A stretch of DNA of 64,000 bases from an uncultured Porphyromonadaceae bacterium. Lineage in GTDB: Bacteria > Bacteroidota > Bacteroidia > Bacteroidales > Muribaculaceae. The stretch is from assembly GCA_947175495.1 (NCBI GenBank), contig CAMWNB010000002.1, positions 31,029-95,028 of the forward strand. Reading direction: 5' to 3'. Position numbers and translations under genes: made by a program. Below are positions 1 to 8,461 of this stretch, piece by piece; position 1 is the stretch's first letter, and each line of letters opens with the position of its first letter. The notes beneath the pieces were generated by a model. The model saw nothing but the letters and a program-made list of their open reading frames with translations. It made no database searches and was not told where the DNA came from.

Positions 1-282
1 AACATCAGTCTGTCGGACCGCAAAGGCAATTTCGCGCCGACAGCATGCGTTCCTGTCACAGTTGAGGTCGAAGGTCCCGCGCGCATACTCGGCGGCGGAA
101 ACGGCGACCCCGCATGGCAGGCCGTAGAGCGACCTGTCGACCCCTCGTCGCGCACCTTCACTCTCCCCTCTTTCAATGGTCTTGCACAAGTGCTAATTCA
201 GACGACTGACGCTCCCGGCAATATAACGCTGCGCATCAGTGCCGCCGGCGACATCCGTGAGCTGAGTCTGCAATCCAGATAA
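1..282 (+). CDS. C-terminal end of a probable family 2 glycoside hydrolase (partial)
   Basis: The frame is open from base 1 to the TAA at 280-282, so these are the last 93 residues of a protein that starts outside the window. The piece has a GGGNGDP stretch at residues 31-37 and then a short beta-rich module ending in LRISAAG. This pattern is what I associate with the C-terminal Ig-like domains of Bacteroidales GH2 beta-galactosidases, which remove galactose or related sugars from glycans in the periplasm. The catalytic domain is not visible, so the family call is inference. The stop lies 1 base before the next ATG, so the two genes are probably co-transcribed. Confidence 0.6.
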   Translation, partial: NISLSDRKGNFAPTACVPVTVEVEGPARILGGGNGDPAWQAVERPVDPSSRTFTLPSFNGLAQVLIQTTDAPGNITLRISAAGDIRELSLQSR

Positions 283-283
283 C

Positions 284-1939
284 ATGAAAGAAGAAAAGGA
301 ATCTCTGATCCCCATTATAGAACAAAGTATCCGCGACAATTGGGAACGTCCTGCGCTCACCAACTTCCGCGGCGTCACATTTCAATATCGTGATCTGGCC
401 CGTAAAGTGGCAAAACTGCATCTGCTGTATGAGCATGCAGGCTTGCAGCCGGGCGAGCGCATCGCCATCTGCGGACGCAATTCGGCGCAGTGGGCGGTTG
501 CCATGATTTCGGTGGTGACCTATGGGTGTGTGGCTGTGCCCATTCTGCCCGATTTCAAGCCCGACAGTATTCATCATCTTGTGAATCATAGCGACGCGCG
601 CTTCATGTTTGCGGATAATTCCATCTGGGAGAATCTCGATCCGGAGCAGTTGCCCGACCTTGTGGGTGTGCTTCGTCTCGGCGATTTCTCATTGCTGCTC
701 TCGCGCAGCGACGAGCTTGGTGGCGCGCGTTCGCGTCTGAACGAACTTTTCGGCTGCCGCTATCCCGAGCGTTTTACGCCCGACGACGTGTGCTATGTGC
801 GTCCTGCTGCTCCCGACATGATGCTTATAAACTACACGAGCGGTTCTACCGGCTTCAGCAAAGGAGTTGTGCTGCCGCACCGTTCGTTGCTCGGCAATGT
901 TGAGTTCTGTCAGCACACCATAGGCTGGCTCGAGCCGGGCGACCGGATGGTGAGCGTGCTGCCGCTTGGTCACATGTATGGTCTTGCGATAGAGTTGTTT
1001 TATCCGATATGCACGGGATGCCATGTCACATTCCTCACCCGCACGCCGGCGCCGCGTGTGATAATGGAGGCGATGGCCGATATTCAGCCAAAACTGGTGA
1101 CTACGGTTCCGCTCGTCCTTGAGAAAATCATCCGCTCTCGCGTATTGCCGCTTTTCGAGAAGCGACTGATGCGTCTTCTGCTGCGCACACCCGGGCTCAA
1201 TGCCCGTCTGATGGCGCGGGCGCGGGCGGAACTTGAGCGTGCGTTCGGCGCAAATGTGCGCGAAGTGATAATAGGCGGCGCGCCGCTCAACCGCGAGATA
1301 GAGGAATTCCTCGACAAGATACAGTTTCCATATGCCAACGTATACGGCATGACGGAGTGCGGCCCGTTCATATCCTATATGTCGTCGCGCAACAGTCGTG
1401 TGGCATCGTGCGGGCTTCCTGTGCCCGGCATGGAAGTGCGTGTCGACTCTCCCGACCCGGCTGCTGAGCCCGGGGTGCTGTGGGTGCGCGGAAAGCACAT
1501 GATGGACGGATATTTCAAGAATCGTGAGGCTACAGAAGCTGTGATGCGCGATGGCTGGATGAGCACAGGTGACATTGCCAACATCGATGCCGAAGGTTTT
1601 GTCTATATCCGTGGTCGTAACAAAAACATGATTCTTGGCGCAAACGGTCAGAACATCTACCCCGAAGAGATAGAATCCAAGCTGAACAACATGCCCTATG
1701 TGGCCGAAAGCATAGTGATCGACCGTGGCGGCAAGCTCGTGGCTCTGATATATCCCGACCTTGATGCCGCGCGCGTGCAGAGTCTTGGCCAGCAGCAACT
1801 TCAGCAGACGCTTCGCGAGAATATCACTGTGTTGAATGCAGAGTTGCCGCGCTACAGTCAGATTTCCGACTTCAATATCTATCAGGAAGAGTTTGAGAAA
1901 ACCGCCAAGCGCTCCATCAAGCGCTATCTATACAAGTAA
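284..1939 (+). CDS. AMP-dependent acyl-CoA synthetase/ligase
   Basis: This 551-residue protein is a member of the ANL adenylating enzymes, which activate a fatty or other carboxylic acid with ATP and load it onto CoA. It shows the P-loop YTSGSTGFSKG at residues 184-194, the adenine-binding YGMTECG at 354-360 and the STGD motif with Asp430. The C-terminal swivel domain contains GRNKNMI and ends with a conserved-looking lysine in KTAKRSIKR. The length fits long-chain fatty acid CoA ligases of Bacteroidetes. The start at 284 directly follows the upstream stop. Substrate chain length cannot be read from sequence. A strong terminator follows. It could also act on O-succinylbenzoate or bile acids, but the closest match by pattern is long-chain acyl. 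Confidence 0.85.
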   Translation: MKEEKESLIPIIEQSIRDNWERPALTNFRGVTFQYRDLARKVAKLHLLYEHAGLQPGERIAICGRNSAQWAVAMISVVTYGCVAVPILPDFKPDSIHHLVNHSDARFMFADNSIWENLDPEQLPDLVGVLRLGDFSLLLSRSDELGGARSRLNELFGCRYPERFTPDDVCYVRPAAPDMMLINYTSGSTGFSKGVVLPHRSLLGNVEFCQHTIGWLEPGDRMVSVLPLGHMYGLAIELFYPICTGCHVTFLTRTPAPRVIMEAMADIQPKLVTTVPLVLEKIIRSRVLPLFEKRLMRLLLRTPGLNARLMARARAELERAFGANVREVIIGGAPLNREIEEFLDKIQFPYANVYGMTECGPFISYMSSRNSRVASCGLPVPGMEVRVDSPDPAAEPGVLWVRGKHMMDGYFKNREATEAVMRDGWMSTGDIANIDAEGFVYIRGRNKNMILGANGQNIYPEEIESKLNNMPYVAESIVIDRGGKLVALIYPDLDAARVQSLGQQQLQQTLRENITVLNAELPRYSQISDFNIYQEEFEKTAKRSIKRYLYK

Positions 1940-1961
1940 TCTGATTTTTTGCCTGTAATGA

Positions 1962-1996
1962 AACGCCCGCTCGGCCACATCGGCCGAGCGGGCGTT
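1962..1996. terminator. Bidirectional rho-independent terminator between acyl-CoA ligase and ackA
   Basis: A 15-bp perfect stem (1962-1976 pairing with 1982-1996) with a 5-base loop is followed by a T run at 1995-2000. It lies between two convergent genes, and the A/T flanks suit termination from both sides. Confidence 0.9.
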
Positions 1997-2022
1997 TTTT
2001 GTATAGAAGTCAATGTCGCGGC

Positions 2023-3216
2023 TTACTTCACGAGGGCAGCGGTGTCGCGGGCAATCATGAGTTCTTCGTCGGTGGGCACAACCACCACTTTCACCTTGCT
2101 GGCCGGAGTGGAGATGACGACTTCCTCGCCGCGGACCTTGTTGGCCTCGGCGTCGATTTCCACACCCATGAAGGCGAGGGGCTTGCACACGTCGGCACGC
2201 AGGCCGCACTGGTTTTCTCCGACACCGCCGGTGAAGACGATGATGTCGACGCCACCCATTTCGGCTGCGTAAGCGCCGATATACTTGGTGATGCGCTGCT
2301 CGTACATGTCGAGGCCCAGCTTGGCGCGTTCGTCGCCGGCATTGACGGCGGCTTCGATCTCGCGCATGTCGCTGCTGATGCCGGTGAGCCCGGCGATGCC
2401 GCTTTCCTTGTTGATGATGCGCTGGATGTCGGCTGCGCTCAGGCCGTGCTTGGTCATGAGATAAGTGATGGCTCCGGGGTCGATGTCGCCTACGCGGGTA
2501 CCCATCATGAGGCCTTCGGTGGGGGTGAGACCCATGGATGTGTCGACGCTGCGGCCGCCGTCGACGGCGGTGATGCTGCCACCATTGCCCACGTGGCAAG
2601 TGATGATTTTAACGTCGTGTATGTCAACGCCGAGAATCTCGCACACTCGCTGCGACACATAGCGGTGGCTGGTGCCATGGAAGCCGTAGCGGCGCACGCC
2701 GTCCTCTTCATAGTATTTGTAGGGCAGGGCATACATGAAGCTCTTTGCGGGCATTGTCTGATGGAAAGCCGTGTCGAATACGCCCACCTGCGGGACGCCG
2801 GGGAGCAGGGTTTCCATGGCTTCTATGCCGGTCATGTTGGCGGGGTTGTGGAGCGGAGCGATGTCGTAGCACTGGCGAATCATCTCCTTCACTGCCTCGT
2901 CGATGACCACACTCTTGGCGAATTTTTCGCCTCCGTGCACCACGCGGTGGCCGACGGCATCTATCTCCTTGTAGCTTTTGATGCAGCCTTCTTTGGGGTC
3001 GGTGAGCTGACGGAGCACAGCTTCGATAGCGCCTTTATGGTCGGTGAGACCGAGTTCCACGATGTCTTTCGAACCGTCGGGGCGCTTGAACTTGAGGAAT
3101 CCGTCGCTGAGACCGATTTTTTCGACGCCGCCTTCGGCAAGCACATGTTCGCCGTCGGTGTCGATGAGTTTGTATTTAACCGAGCTGCTGCCCGAGTTGA
3201 GAACAAGTATCTTCAT
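2023..3216 (-). CDS. ackA: Acetate kinase
   Basis: This 397-residue enzyme converts acetyl phosphate and ADP to acetate and ATP, the last step of acetate fermentation in the cytosol. The sugar-kinase/Hsp70/actin-fold signature is clear: N-terminal LVLNSGSSS with Asn7, then HRVVHGGE, GFHGTSHRYV, and the nucleotide-binding stretch CHVGNGGS. The length matches the family (about 400). It starts 4 bases after the stop of pta, so the two form an operon transcribed from the pta promoter. The convergent terminator at 1962-1996 ends it. Confidence 0.98.
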   Translation of the reverse strand: MKILVLNSGSSSVKYKLIDTDGEHVLAEGGVEKIGLSDGFLKFKRPDGSKDIVELGLTDHKGAIEAVLRQLTDPKEGCIKSYKEIDAVGHRVVHGGEKFAKSVVIDEAVKEMIRQCYDIAPLHNPANMTGIEAMETLLPGVPQVGVFDTAFHQTMPAKSFMYALPYKYYEEDGVRRYGFHGTSHRYVSQRVCEILGVDIHDVKIITCHVGNGGSITAVDGGRSVDTSMGLTPTEGLMMGTRVGDIDPGAITYLMTKHGLSAADIQRIINKESGIAGLTGISSDMREIEAAVNAGDERAKLGLDMYEQRITKYIGAYAAEMGGVDIIVFTGGVGENQCGLRADVCKPLAFMGVEIDAEANKVRGEEVVISTPASKVKVVVVPTDEELMIARDTAALVK

Positions 3217-3220
3217 GGTA

Positions 3221-4237
3221 TTATGCGTTTTCTTTCAAGCCTATGGCCTGATTGGCAGTAATGATGATGGTTTTGTAGATGTCTTCGGGGAAAGCGCCGC
3301 GGCTGAGGTCGTTGACAGGAGCTGCGAGACCCTGGAGCACAGGACCGACGGCCTGCACGTTGCCCAGGCGCTGCACCAGCTTGTAGGCGATGTTGCCCAC
3401 CTCGAGCGAGGGGAACACGAGCACATTGGCGCGTCCGTTGAGGGGGCTGTTTGGGGCCTTGGTGTTGGCCACGGCAGGAACTATGGCGGCGTCGGCCTGC
3501 AGTTCGTCGTCGATGATGAGGCCGGGAGCCATCTCGCGGGCGATGCGTCCGGCCTCCTTTACTTTGTCGACGCGTTCGTGCTTGGCAGAGCCTTTGGTAG
3601 AGAAAGAGAGCAATGCCACGCGCGGCTCAATACCGGCGATGTCGCGGGCAGTCTGTGCAGCGCTCACGGCTATCTGTGCGAGCTCTTCGGCGGAGGGGTC
3701 GGGCACAACGGCGCAGTCGGCGAACACGAGAATGCCGTTGGTGCCGAACTTGAGGTTGTCGGGCAGCAACATGATGAATGCGCCGCTGACCACGCTGATG
3801 CCTTTCTGTGTCTTGATCACCTGGAAAGCTGCGCGCAACACGTTGCCTGTCGTGTTCATGGCTCCGGCCACCTGTCCGTCGGCGTCGCCGGCCTTTACCA
3901 TGAGGCAGCCCAGATAGAGGGGGTTGGCGGCGGTGAGGCGTGACTCTTCTTCGGTCATGCCTTTGCTGCGGCGCAGTTCAAGCAGCAGCGGAGCGTAGCG
4001 GTCGATGACGGCTTCGTCGGCGGGGTTGACGATAGTGGCTTTGCCGATGTGCTGGAGCTTGAGCTCTGATGCCAGGCGTATGATTTCGTCGGGGGAGCCT
4101 ATGAGGATGATTTCGGCCAGACCGTCGGCAAGGATGCGGTCGGCTGCCGAGAGTGTGCGGGGTTCAGTGCCTTCGGGCAGCACTATGCGCTGAGGCATTG
4201 ATTTGGCTTTAGCCGATAGTTTTTCAAATAACGTCAT
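3221..4237 (-). CDS. pta: Phosphate acetyltransferase
   Basis: This 338-residue protein is the short, single-domain form of phosphotransacetylase (acetyl-CoA + Pi to acetyl phosphate + CoA). Typical stretches are [10 protein letters not shown] near the N-terminus, GSAKHERV and the C-terminal VFPSLEVGN and GPVLQGL. The N-terminal BioD-like domain of the enterobacterial 700-residue enzyme is absent, as in other Bacteroidetes. It is the first gene of pta-ackA, and the pair produces acetate and ATP. The ATG at 4237 lies about 34 bases below a consensus -7 box at 4272-4279. Confidence 0.97.
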   Translation of the reverse strand: MTLFEKLSAKAKSMPQRIVLPEGTEPRTLSAADRILADGLAEIILIGSPDEIIRLASELKLQHIGKATIVNPADEAVIDRYAPLLLELRRSKGMTEEESRLTAANPLYLGCLMVKAGDADGQVAGAMNTTGNVLRAAFQVIKTQKGISVVSGAFIMLLPDNLKFGTNGILVFADCAVVPDPSAEELAQIAVSAAQTARDIAGIEPRVALLSFSTKGSAKHERVDKVKEAGRIAREMAPGLIIDDELQADAAIVPAVANTKAPNSPLNGRANVLVFPSLEVGNIAYKLVQRLGNVQAVGPVLQGLAAPVNDLSRGAFPEDIYKTIIITANQAIGLKENA

Positions 4238-4271
4238 CGCTATACGTGTTTTGGTTTATGGTTTTATGGTG

Positions 4272-4304
4272 CAAAGTTACCATTTTCGGCGCACACCTGC
4301 GAAA
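4272..4304 (-). promoter_or_regulatory. Promoter of pta-ackA
   Basis: On the minus strand, TAACTTTG (4272-4279) matches the Bacteroidetes -7 consensus TAnnTTTG. A TTTC at 4301-4304, 21 bases upstream, is a near match to the -33 element TTTG. The predicted leader is about 30 bases. Confidence 0.7.
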
Positions 4305-4389
4305 TAAAAAAGCTAAAAATTGAGTGCCACGAACATTAGTGAAACAAGTTTGTTGAAAATTAAAGAACTCATCACAACAATGTCATATT

Positions 4390-4542
4390 ATGAACAAGAA
4401 GAAAAATAAACGGAACACTTGGCTGGCCATAGGTGCGGTGTTTCTTATCGTGCTGCTTCTGATCTGGCTGACATACGCCGACTTGCTCGGCGACACCGAC
4501 GTGGCCGCATGGTTGGGCGGAAACGTGGCGGATATGGCTTGA
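4390..4542 (+). CDS. Small single-pass membrane protein, 50 residues
   Basis: An ATG at 4390 opens a 50-codon frame ending at TGA 4540-4542. The peptide has a strongly basic start (NKKKNKRN), one hydrophobic helix (about residues 11-27, AIGAVFLIVLLLIWL) and an acidic, Gly-rich tail. This is the N-in/C-out layout expected from the positive-inside rule. It diverges from pta and converges on rplS, with a hairpin terminator 24 bases after its stop. I know of no function. Gene status rests on the clean membrane-protein composition and on being followed by a terminator; no good promoter is visible just upstream. Confidence 0.6.
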   Translation: MNKKKNKRNTWLAIGAVFLIVLLLIWLTYADLLGDTDVAAWLGGNVADMA

Positions 4543-4566
4543 AAAACGGGAGATAAACAAAAAGCA

Positions 4567-4595
4567 AAAGGCACGGCCCGGAGGGCTGTGCCTTT
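4567..4595. terminator. Terminator of rplS (minus), also downstream of the small membrane ORF
   Basis: A 13-bp stem (4567-4579 with 4583-4595, one G-U pair) has a 3-base loop. On the minus strand it is followed by a T-rich stretch, so it mainly ends rplS. On the plus strand the T run is weaker. Confidence 0.85.
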
Positions 4596-4619
4596 GTTGT
4601 CTGTTGATAGTGCCGTATC

Positions 4620-4973
4620 TTATTTCACTACGCGGCGCTCCTTGATGCGGGCCTTTTTGCCGGTGAGGTTGCGGAGGTAGTAAAGTTTTGCGCGACGCAC
4701 TTTACCATACTTGTTGATGGTGATGCTGTCGATGAAGGGCGATTCGATGGGGAAGATACGCTCCACGCCGATGTTGTCGCTCATCTTGCGCACGGTGAAG
4801 CGCTTCTTCACGCCTTCGCCGGAGATGCGGATGACTACGCCGCGATACTGCTGGATACGCTCTTTGTTGCCTTCTTTGATACGGTAAGCCACGGTGATGG
4901 TGTCGCCGGGGCCGAATTCGGGATGCTGCTTGCCGGTTGCGAATGCTTCTTCGGCAATTTTAATCAGGTCCAT
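4620..4973 (-). CDS. rplS: 50S ribosomal protein L19
   Basis: This 117-residue protein is a structural component of the large subunit at the 30S-50S interface. Recognisable stretches are [28 protein letters not shown] and the C-terminal [12 protein letters not shown], then a KARIKERR tail. The start is set at the ATG complement 4971-4973 ([11 protein letters not shown]), as in other L19 proteins. An upstream in-frame ATG at 5024 would add 17 unrelated residues and lies in the leader. It is monocistronic, with its own promoter at 5056-5063 and a terminator downstream. Confidence 0.97.
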   Translation of the reverse strand: MDLIKIAEEAFATGKQHPEFGPGDTITVAYRIKEGNKERIQQYRGVVIRISGEGVKKRFTVRKMSDNIGVERIFPIESPFIDSITINKYGKVRRAKLYYLRNLTGKKARIKERRVVK

Positions 4974-5055
4974 TGTTTTGATTATTATAATGTTAACATT
5001 ACTCGCAACATTCGCCGGCTGCATGTCCGTGCCAGAGGTTGCGAAAATTCGGTTG

Positions 5056-5087
5056 CAAATTTAGTGATTTCTACTGATTTATGCAAG
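5056..5087 (-). promoter_or_regulatory. Promoter of rplS
   Basis: TAAATTTG on the minus strand (5056-5063) fits the -7 consensus, with CTTG (5084-5087) 20 bases upstream as a near -33 match. The leader to the ATG at 4973 would be about 78 bases, long enough for an autoregulatory structure, but I see no strong hairpin. Confidence 0.65.
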
Positions 5088-5128
5088 CGGTAATGCCAAC
5101 TTTTTTGCCTGGCGCCTGTTGTTTATGG

Positions 5129-6043
5129 TTATTGCTGCGTGGTTTCGGATTTGAGACCGTAGTTGAACGGCATGTCGGCCGCCACATGGTAGTTGCCGCC
5201 CATTGCTTCGCAGTTGAAGGAGATGGTTATGCCGCTGAAGATGTTCAAGGTGCAGCTGAGATTGCTTATGGGGAAGGAGGGATTGGGTGTGTCCTTGTGG
5301 TAGGGGTCGAATTCTTCATTTCGCACCAGACGTATGTTGCCGTTGGCATCGAAGGAGTAGGGAATGTCGCGGAATTCTATTTCGAGATTGAGATTCTCCA
5401 TTGCTTGTGCGAACACGGCGTTGTACACAGTGATTCTTGCGGTGTGTTTTTCCGTGTCGAGATTTACGAGGTAGATGGGCTTGGTGCTTTTGAACGAAGT
5501 GCCGGTGCTTTGGTCTGTCGCGTATGTGGTGCCGGTGCTCCATGTGGAGGGGCGTGTGATGTAGATCACATAGTTCGATATTTCCATGCGTATTGCGCGT
5601 TCGTATCCAACCACTGTTTGGTCCATCAGGTCGGCGACATGGTTGATGGCGCCTATGCGTACGGAAGAGAACATGGGCATCGTTTCGGCAGCGAAACCTT
5701 CTGCTGTCGGCAGGACGTTGGTGTCTTCCGCAAGCATCCAGCCTGTATCGTTCATTTTCAGCGGCAGGTCGGCGAAGGTGGCTTTAGGCAGGACCTTTCC
5801 GTCGGGCAGGGTGAAATTGTTGAGTGTGAATCCCATTGTCAGAGCGGTGTAGTTGGTGAGTATCTCAAGCGAGATGGACTGCTCCGATACGGTCTGTCCG
5901 GTGAGACGGTCGATGGTGTAAGCTATTGCGGAATTGATGTTTTCGGTGGTTTTTTGCTCGGTGTTGTCGCTGTTGAGGCAGGACGTTGTGAGTGCCATTG
6001 CAGCTACGGCCACGGCCCAAAGAATGGTCTTGAATCTGTTCAT
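5129..6043 (-). CDS. Hypothetical lipoprotein
   Basis: This 304-residue protein begins with a lipoprotein-type signal peptide ending at Cys22 (ALTTSC), so it is probably anchored in the outer or inner membrane facing the periplasm. The rest is rich in beta-strand-forming Thr, Ile and Asn, with no motif I recognise. It lies downstream of, and on the same strand as, the TonB receptor at 6120-8360. It also has its own promoter in the 76-base gap, so it may be independently expressed. It resembles the secreted beta-rich lipoproteins common in Bacteroidales, function unknown. Confidence 0.7.
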   Translation of the reverse strand: MNRFKTILWAVAVAAMALTTSCLNSDNTEQKTTENINSAIAYTIDRLTGQTVSEQSISLEILTNYTALTMGFTLNNFTLPDGKVLPKATFADLPLKMNDTGWMLAEDTNVLPTAEGFAAETMPMFSSVRIGAINHVADLMDQTVVGYERAIRMEISNYVIYITRPSTWSTGTTYATDQSTGTSFKSTKPIYLVNLDTEKHTARITVYNAVFAQAMENLNLEIEFRDIPYSFDANGNIRLVRNEEFDPYHKDTPNPSFPISNLSCTLNIFSGITISFNCEAMGGNYHVAADMPFNYGLKSETTQQ

Positions 6044-6078
6044 TATGTATTATGATTATGTTTACTATATTGCGTCTG

Positions 6079-6110
6079 CAAATTTACGCCATTTAAGGTG
6101 TATGTACAAT
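6079..6110 (-). promoter_or_regulatory. Promoter of the hypothetical lipoprotein
   Basis: On the minus strand TAAATTTG (6079-6086) is preceded, 20 bases upstream, by ATTG (6107-6110). Both fit the Bacteroidetes promoter pattern, and the ATG is 35 bases below. Confidence 0.65.
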
Positions 6111-6119
6111 AAAAATACG

Positions 6120-8360
6120 TTAATAAGCGACATCGAAAGCATAACGAATCGTAATGCCGGCCTGCCATGGACGTGCGCGCTGCAGGAAGGCGCGGCCTAC
6201 GCTCACAAAATAGAAAGTGGAATAGTGCGTGTCGGTGAGGTTTTCGCCCCATAGGCGCAGGCTCCAGCGGTCGTTGCCGTCGGCGATGGTGATGTGGGCG
6301 CCAAGAGTGGCGTAGAACGGCTGGCGCAGTGTGTTGGCATCGTCCCACCATATCGGACCGGCAGCGCGCACATTGGCTCCGGCGCTGACTGCTGCGTAAG
6401 ATAGCTTTAAGGGAAGGGACCATTCGGCTGCGGCGAACAGTGTGTGGGCCGGGGCATAGGGGAGTGTCTTGCCGCGGTAGCTGATGCCGCCGCTGGTGTA
6501 GGAACGGAAAGTGGCGTGGGTGTAGCCGTACGACGCCTGGATGGTGAGATCGTCGACAGGCGTCCATGTGGCTGATGCTTCAACGCCGCAACTGTGGGCG
6601 CGGGCGGCGTTGGTCATGATGCGGCCTGTGGTGCTCCCGGCGGGGAAGGTGGTGAGCTGGCGGTTGCGGGTGTCGATGAAGAACACGGTGGCATCGGCAG
6701 TCCATCGTTTGCCGTGCAGGTGGGCGCCGGCTTCGTAGTTCCAGCTTGTTTCGGGACGATAGCTCACTACATCTTCGGGTTTGTAGGCCATGCCGAAGCC
6801 CATGAGACGCATTAGTTTCTGTTGCAGCACATCGCTGAACATCTGCACGTTGAAACCTCCGGCTTTATAGCCTTTGGCCACGTTGAGGTAGATGTCGCCA
6901 ATGGCTCCGAGGCGATAGCTTACGGCCACTTTTGGCAACAGCTGGCTGAAGTTCATGCTCATGTCCCCGCTTTCGTCAATGTCGACGGGGGTGGACATGT
7001 AGTGCTCGGTGGTGCCGTCGGGCAGCACGTGCAGGGTGTTGTAGCCGGTGGAGCATGTGCTGTGCCAGTGCAGCGAGTTGTGTTCGAAGTCGTAACGCAA
7101 AGCTGCCTCCACGGTCCAGTTGCCGGCAGCATATTTGCTTTCGTGGTAGAGCGCGAAGCCGCCGTTGTGCATGCTGAAGTCGCTGCCCAGTGTGAAGCGG
7201 CGCGTGTGCCAGGAAATGGGGTAGGACGGGTTGGCCTGATTGCGGTGGTGCTCGATGAGCTGGGCTATGCCCTGGTCCTTGAAGTCGACAGGAGCATTCA
7301 TTGTGGAAGGCCGGTAGAAGCCGAACACTCCGCCCAGCCATGAATAGTTGCCGCGTGATCCTCGGGTGAACAGGTCCTCGGTAAATCCCCATTCGCGTCG
7401 TTTCTGGGTGAGGGTGAACATGTCGGCGGTCGTGAAGTCCTGGTCGAGGGTCATGTTGTCGTCGAGATATTGCACCGACGTAAGCGATGTGGCCACAATT
7501 CGGCGTCCGGCCCATGACACGGTGAGGCCGTCGGAAAAAGTGGTGCGCCTGTAAAAGCATGTGTCGTTGCGGGCTATGGTGCCGGTGGAGGCTTCCGCAT
7601 ACGGGAAGCCTCCCTGGCGCAGCACGCTTGCTGCGGCGGTGTTGGTCAGCGACATGTGGGCGCTGGGGCGCCACGATGTTTTCCATCTTGCCGAGCCTTG
7701 GCGCTCGGTGTCGATGCGGGCGCCGGTGGCGGCGTTGCGGAAGAAGCCGTCGCTGCTGCGCATGTAAGCGCTGAGCGATGTTGCCACGGTTTCGCTCAGA
7801 CGGGTGCGCCACACACCTCCTGCGCGCCAGGTGTTGCCCCGGCCGTAGCCGGCCATTAGGCGCAGCCGCGGTCCGCTCCATGGCGAGCGCGTGTATATGT
7901 TTATCTGGCCGGCCATGGCGTTGCGGCCGTTGAGCACCGATTGTGCGCCGCGCCACACTTCCATGCGGTCGATGTTGTCAATGTCGAAGTCGTAGCTGTC
8001 TTTATTGAGATAGGGGACACCGTCGATGGTCAGGCCTACCACCGGCTGGTCCATGCGCGAACCGAGGCCGCGCACATATATAGAGGACGTCATGCGCGAA
8101 CCATAGTCGGGCATAAAGAAGTTGGGTGCGACTTCGCTGAGTCCTTTTGCCGCGCTGATGCCGAGCTGCTGCAGGCGCTTGCCTCGCAATTGCGTGACTG
8201 CCGCCACGGCAGCTTCCACTTTTGCGTCCTGCTTGACGCCCATGACTTCTATTGCGCGCAGCGTGCGATGGTGCGCACGGGCGCTGTCCGGTGTCTCGGC
8301 AGCCGTAGCCGGCAGCGCAAGAAGTGCCGACAAAAGAGCTATCTGAAATTTATTTGGCAT
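6120..8360 (-). CDS. TonB-dependent outer membrane receptor
   Basis: This 746-residue outer membrane protein takes up a metal chelate, cobalamin or similar ligand using TonB energy. It has a signal peptide (about residues 1-21, ending ATAAE) and a plug domain with GSRMTSSIYVRG, VDQ-type turn and an IDGVPYLN stretch. Next comes IDRMEVWRGAQ...GRNAMAGQINI, the standard plug motif. A long beta-barrel follows, ending in an aromatic-containing strand. There is no N-terminal carboxypeptidase-like domain and no SusD partner, so it belongs with siderophore-type rather than SusC-type receptors. The ligand is not readable. Its -7 box lies only 10 bases from the ATG. Confidence 0.92.
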   Translation of the reverse strand: MPNKFQIALLSALLALPATAAETPDSARAHHRTLRAIEVMGVKQDAKVEAAVAAVTQLRGKRLQQLGISAAKGLSEVAPNFFMPDYGSRMTSSIYVRGLGSRMDQPVVGLTIDGVPYLNKDSYDFDIDNIDRMEVWRGAQSVLNGRNAMAGQINIYTRSPWSGPRLRLMAGYGRGNTWRAGGVWRTRLSETVATSLSAYMRSSDGFFRNAATGARIDTERQGSARWKTSWRPSAHMSLTNTAAASVLRQGGFPYAEASTGTIARNDTCFYRRTTFSDGLTVSWAGRRIVATSLTSVQYLDDNMTLDQDFTTADMFTLTQKRREWGFTEDLFTRGSRGNYSWLGGVFGFYRPSTMNAPVDFKDQGIAQLIEHHRNQANPSYPISWHTRRFTLGSDFSMHNGGFALYHESKYAAGNWTVEAALRYDFEHNSLHWHSTCSTGYNTLHVLPDGTTEHYMSTPVDIDESGDMSMNFSQLLPKVAVSYRLGAIGDIYLNVAKGYKAGGFNVQMFSDVLQQKLMRLMGFGMAYKPEDVVSYRPETSWNYEAGAHLHGKRWTADATVFFIDTRNRQLTTFPAGSTTGRIMTNAARAHSCGVEASATWTPVDDLTIQASYGYTHATFRSYTSGGISYRGKTLPYAPAHTLFAAAEWSLPLKLSYAAVSAGANVRAAGPIWWDDANTLRQPFYATLGAHITIADGNDRWSLRLWGENLTDTHYSTFYFVSVGRAFLQRARPWQAGITIRYAFDVAY

Positions 8361-8370
8361 AATCGGGCGT

Positions 8371-8378
8371 CAAAGTTA
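8371..8378 (-). promoter_or_regulatory. -7 box of the TonB receptor, very close to its start codon
   Basis: TAACTTTG on the minus strand ends 10 bases before the ATG at 8360. If used, the mRNA leader would be only a few bases. No convincing -33 element is seen. Confidence 0.5.
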
Positions 8379-8431
8379 CTGATTTTTTCACAATTATTCT
8401 TAATATGGAGGTATAATACAAATAAATATTG

Positions 8432-8439
8432 TAATTTTG
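8432..8439 (+). promoter_or_regulatory. -7 box upstream of the ECF sigma operon
   Basis: TAATTTTG fits TAnnTTTG and sits 22 bases before the ATG at 8462. No TTTG is found at the right distance, so if the operon is autoregulated by its own sigma factor the -33 region may differ. Confidence 0.5.
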
Positions 8440-8461
8440 ACTGGATTTTTAACGCAGATCA

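Noticed and set aside
1999..3261. 420-codon plus-strand frame opposite ackA
   Set aside because: It is antisense to acetate kinase, and its translation has no known domain.
4974..5055. Riboswitch or L19 leader upstream of rplS
   Set aside because: The 80-base leader has no stable hairpin that I can draw, so I kept only the promoter.
5924..6254. 106-codon plus-strand frame across the lipoprotein/TonB receptor gap
   Set aside because: It crosses a minus-strand promoter and both gene ends, and its translation is not protein-like.
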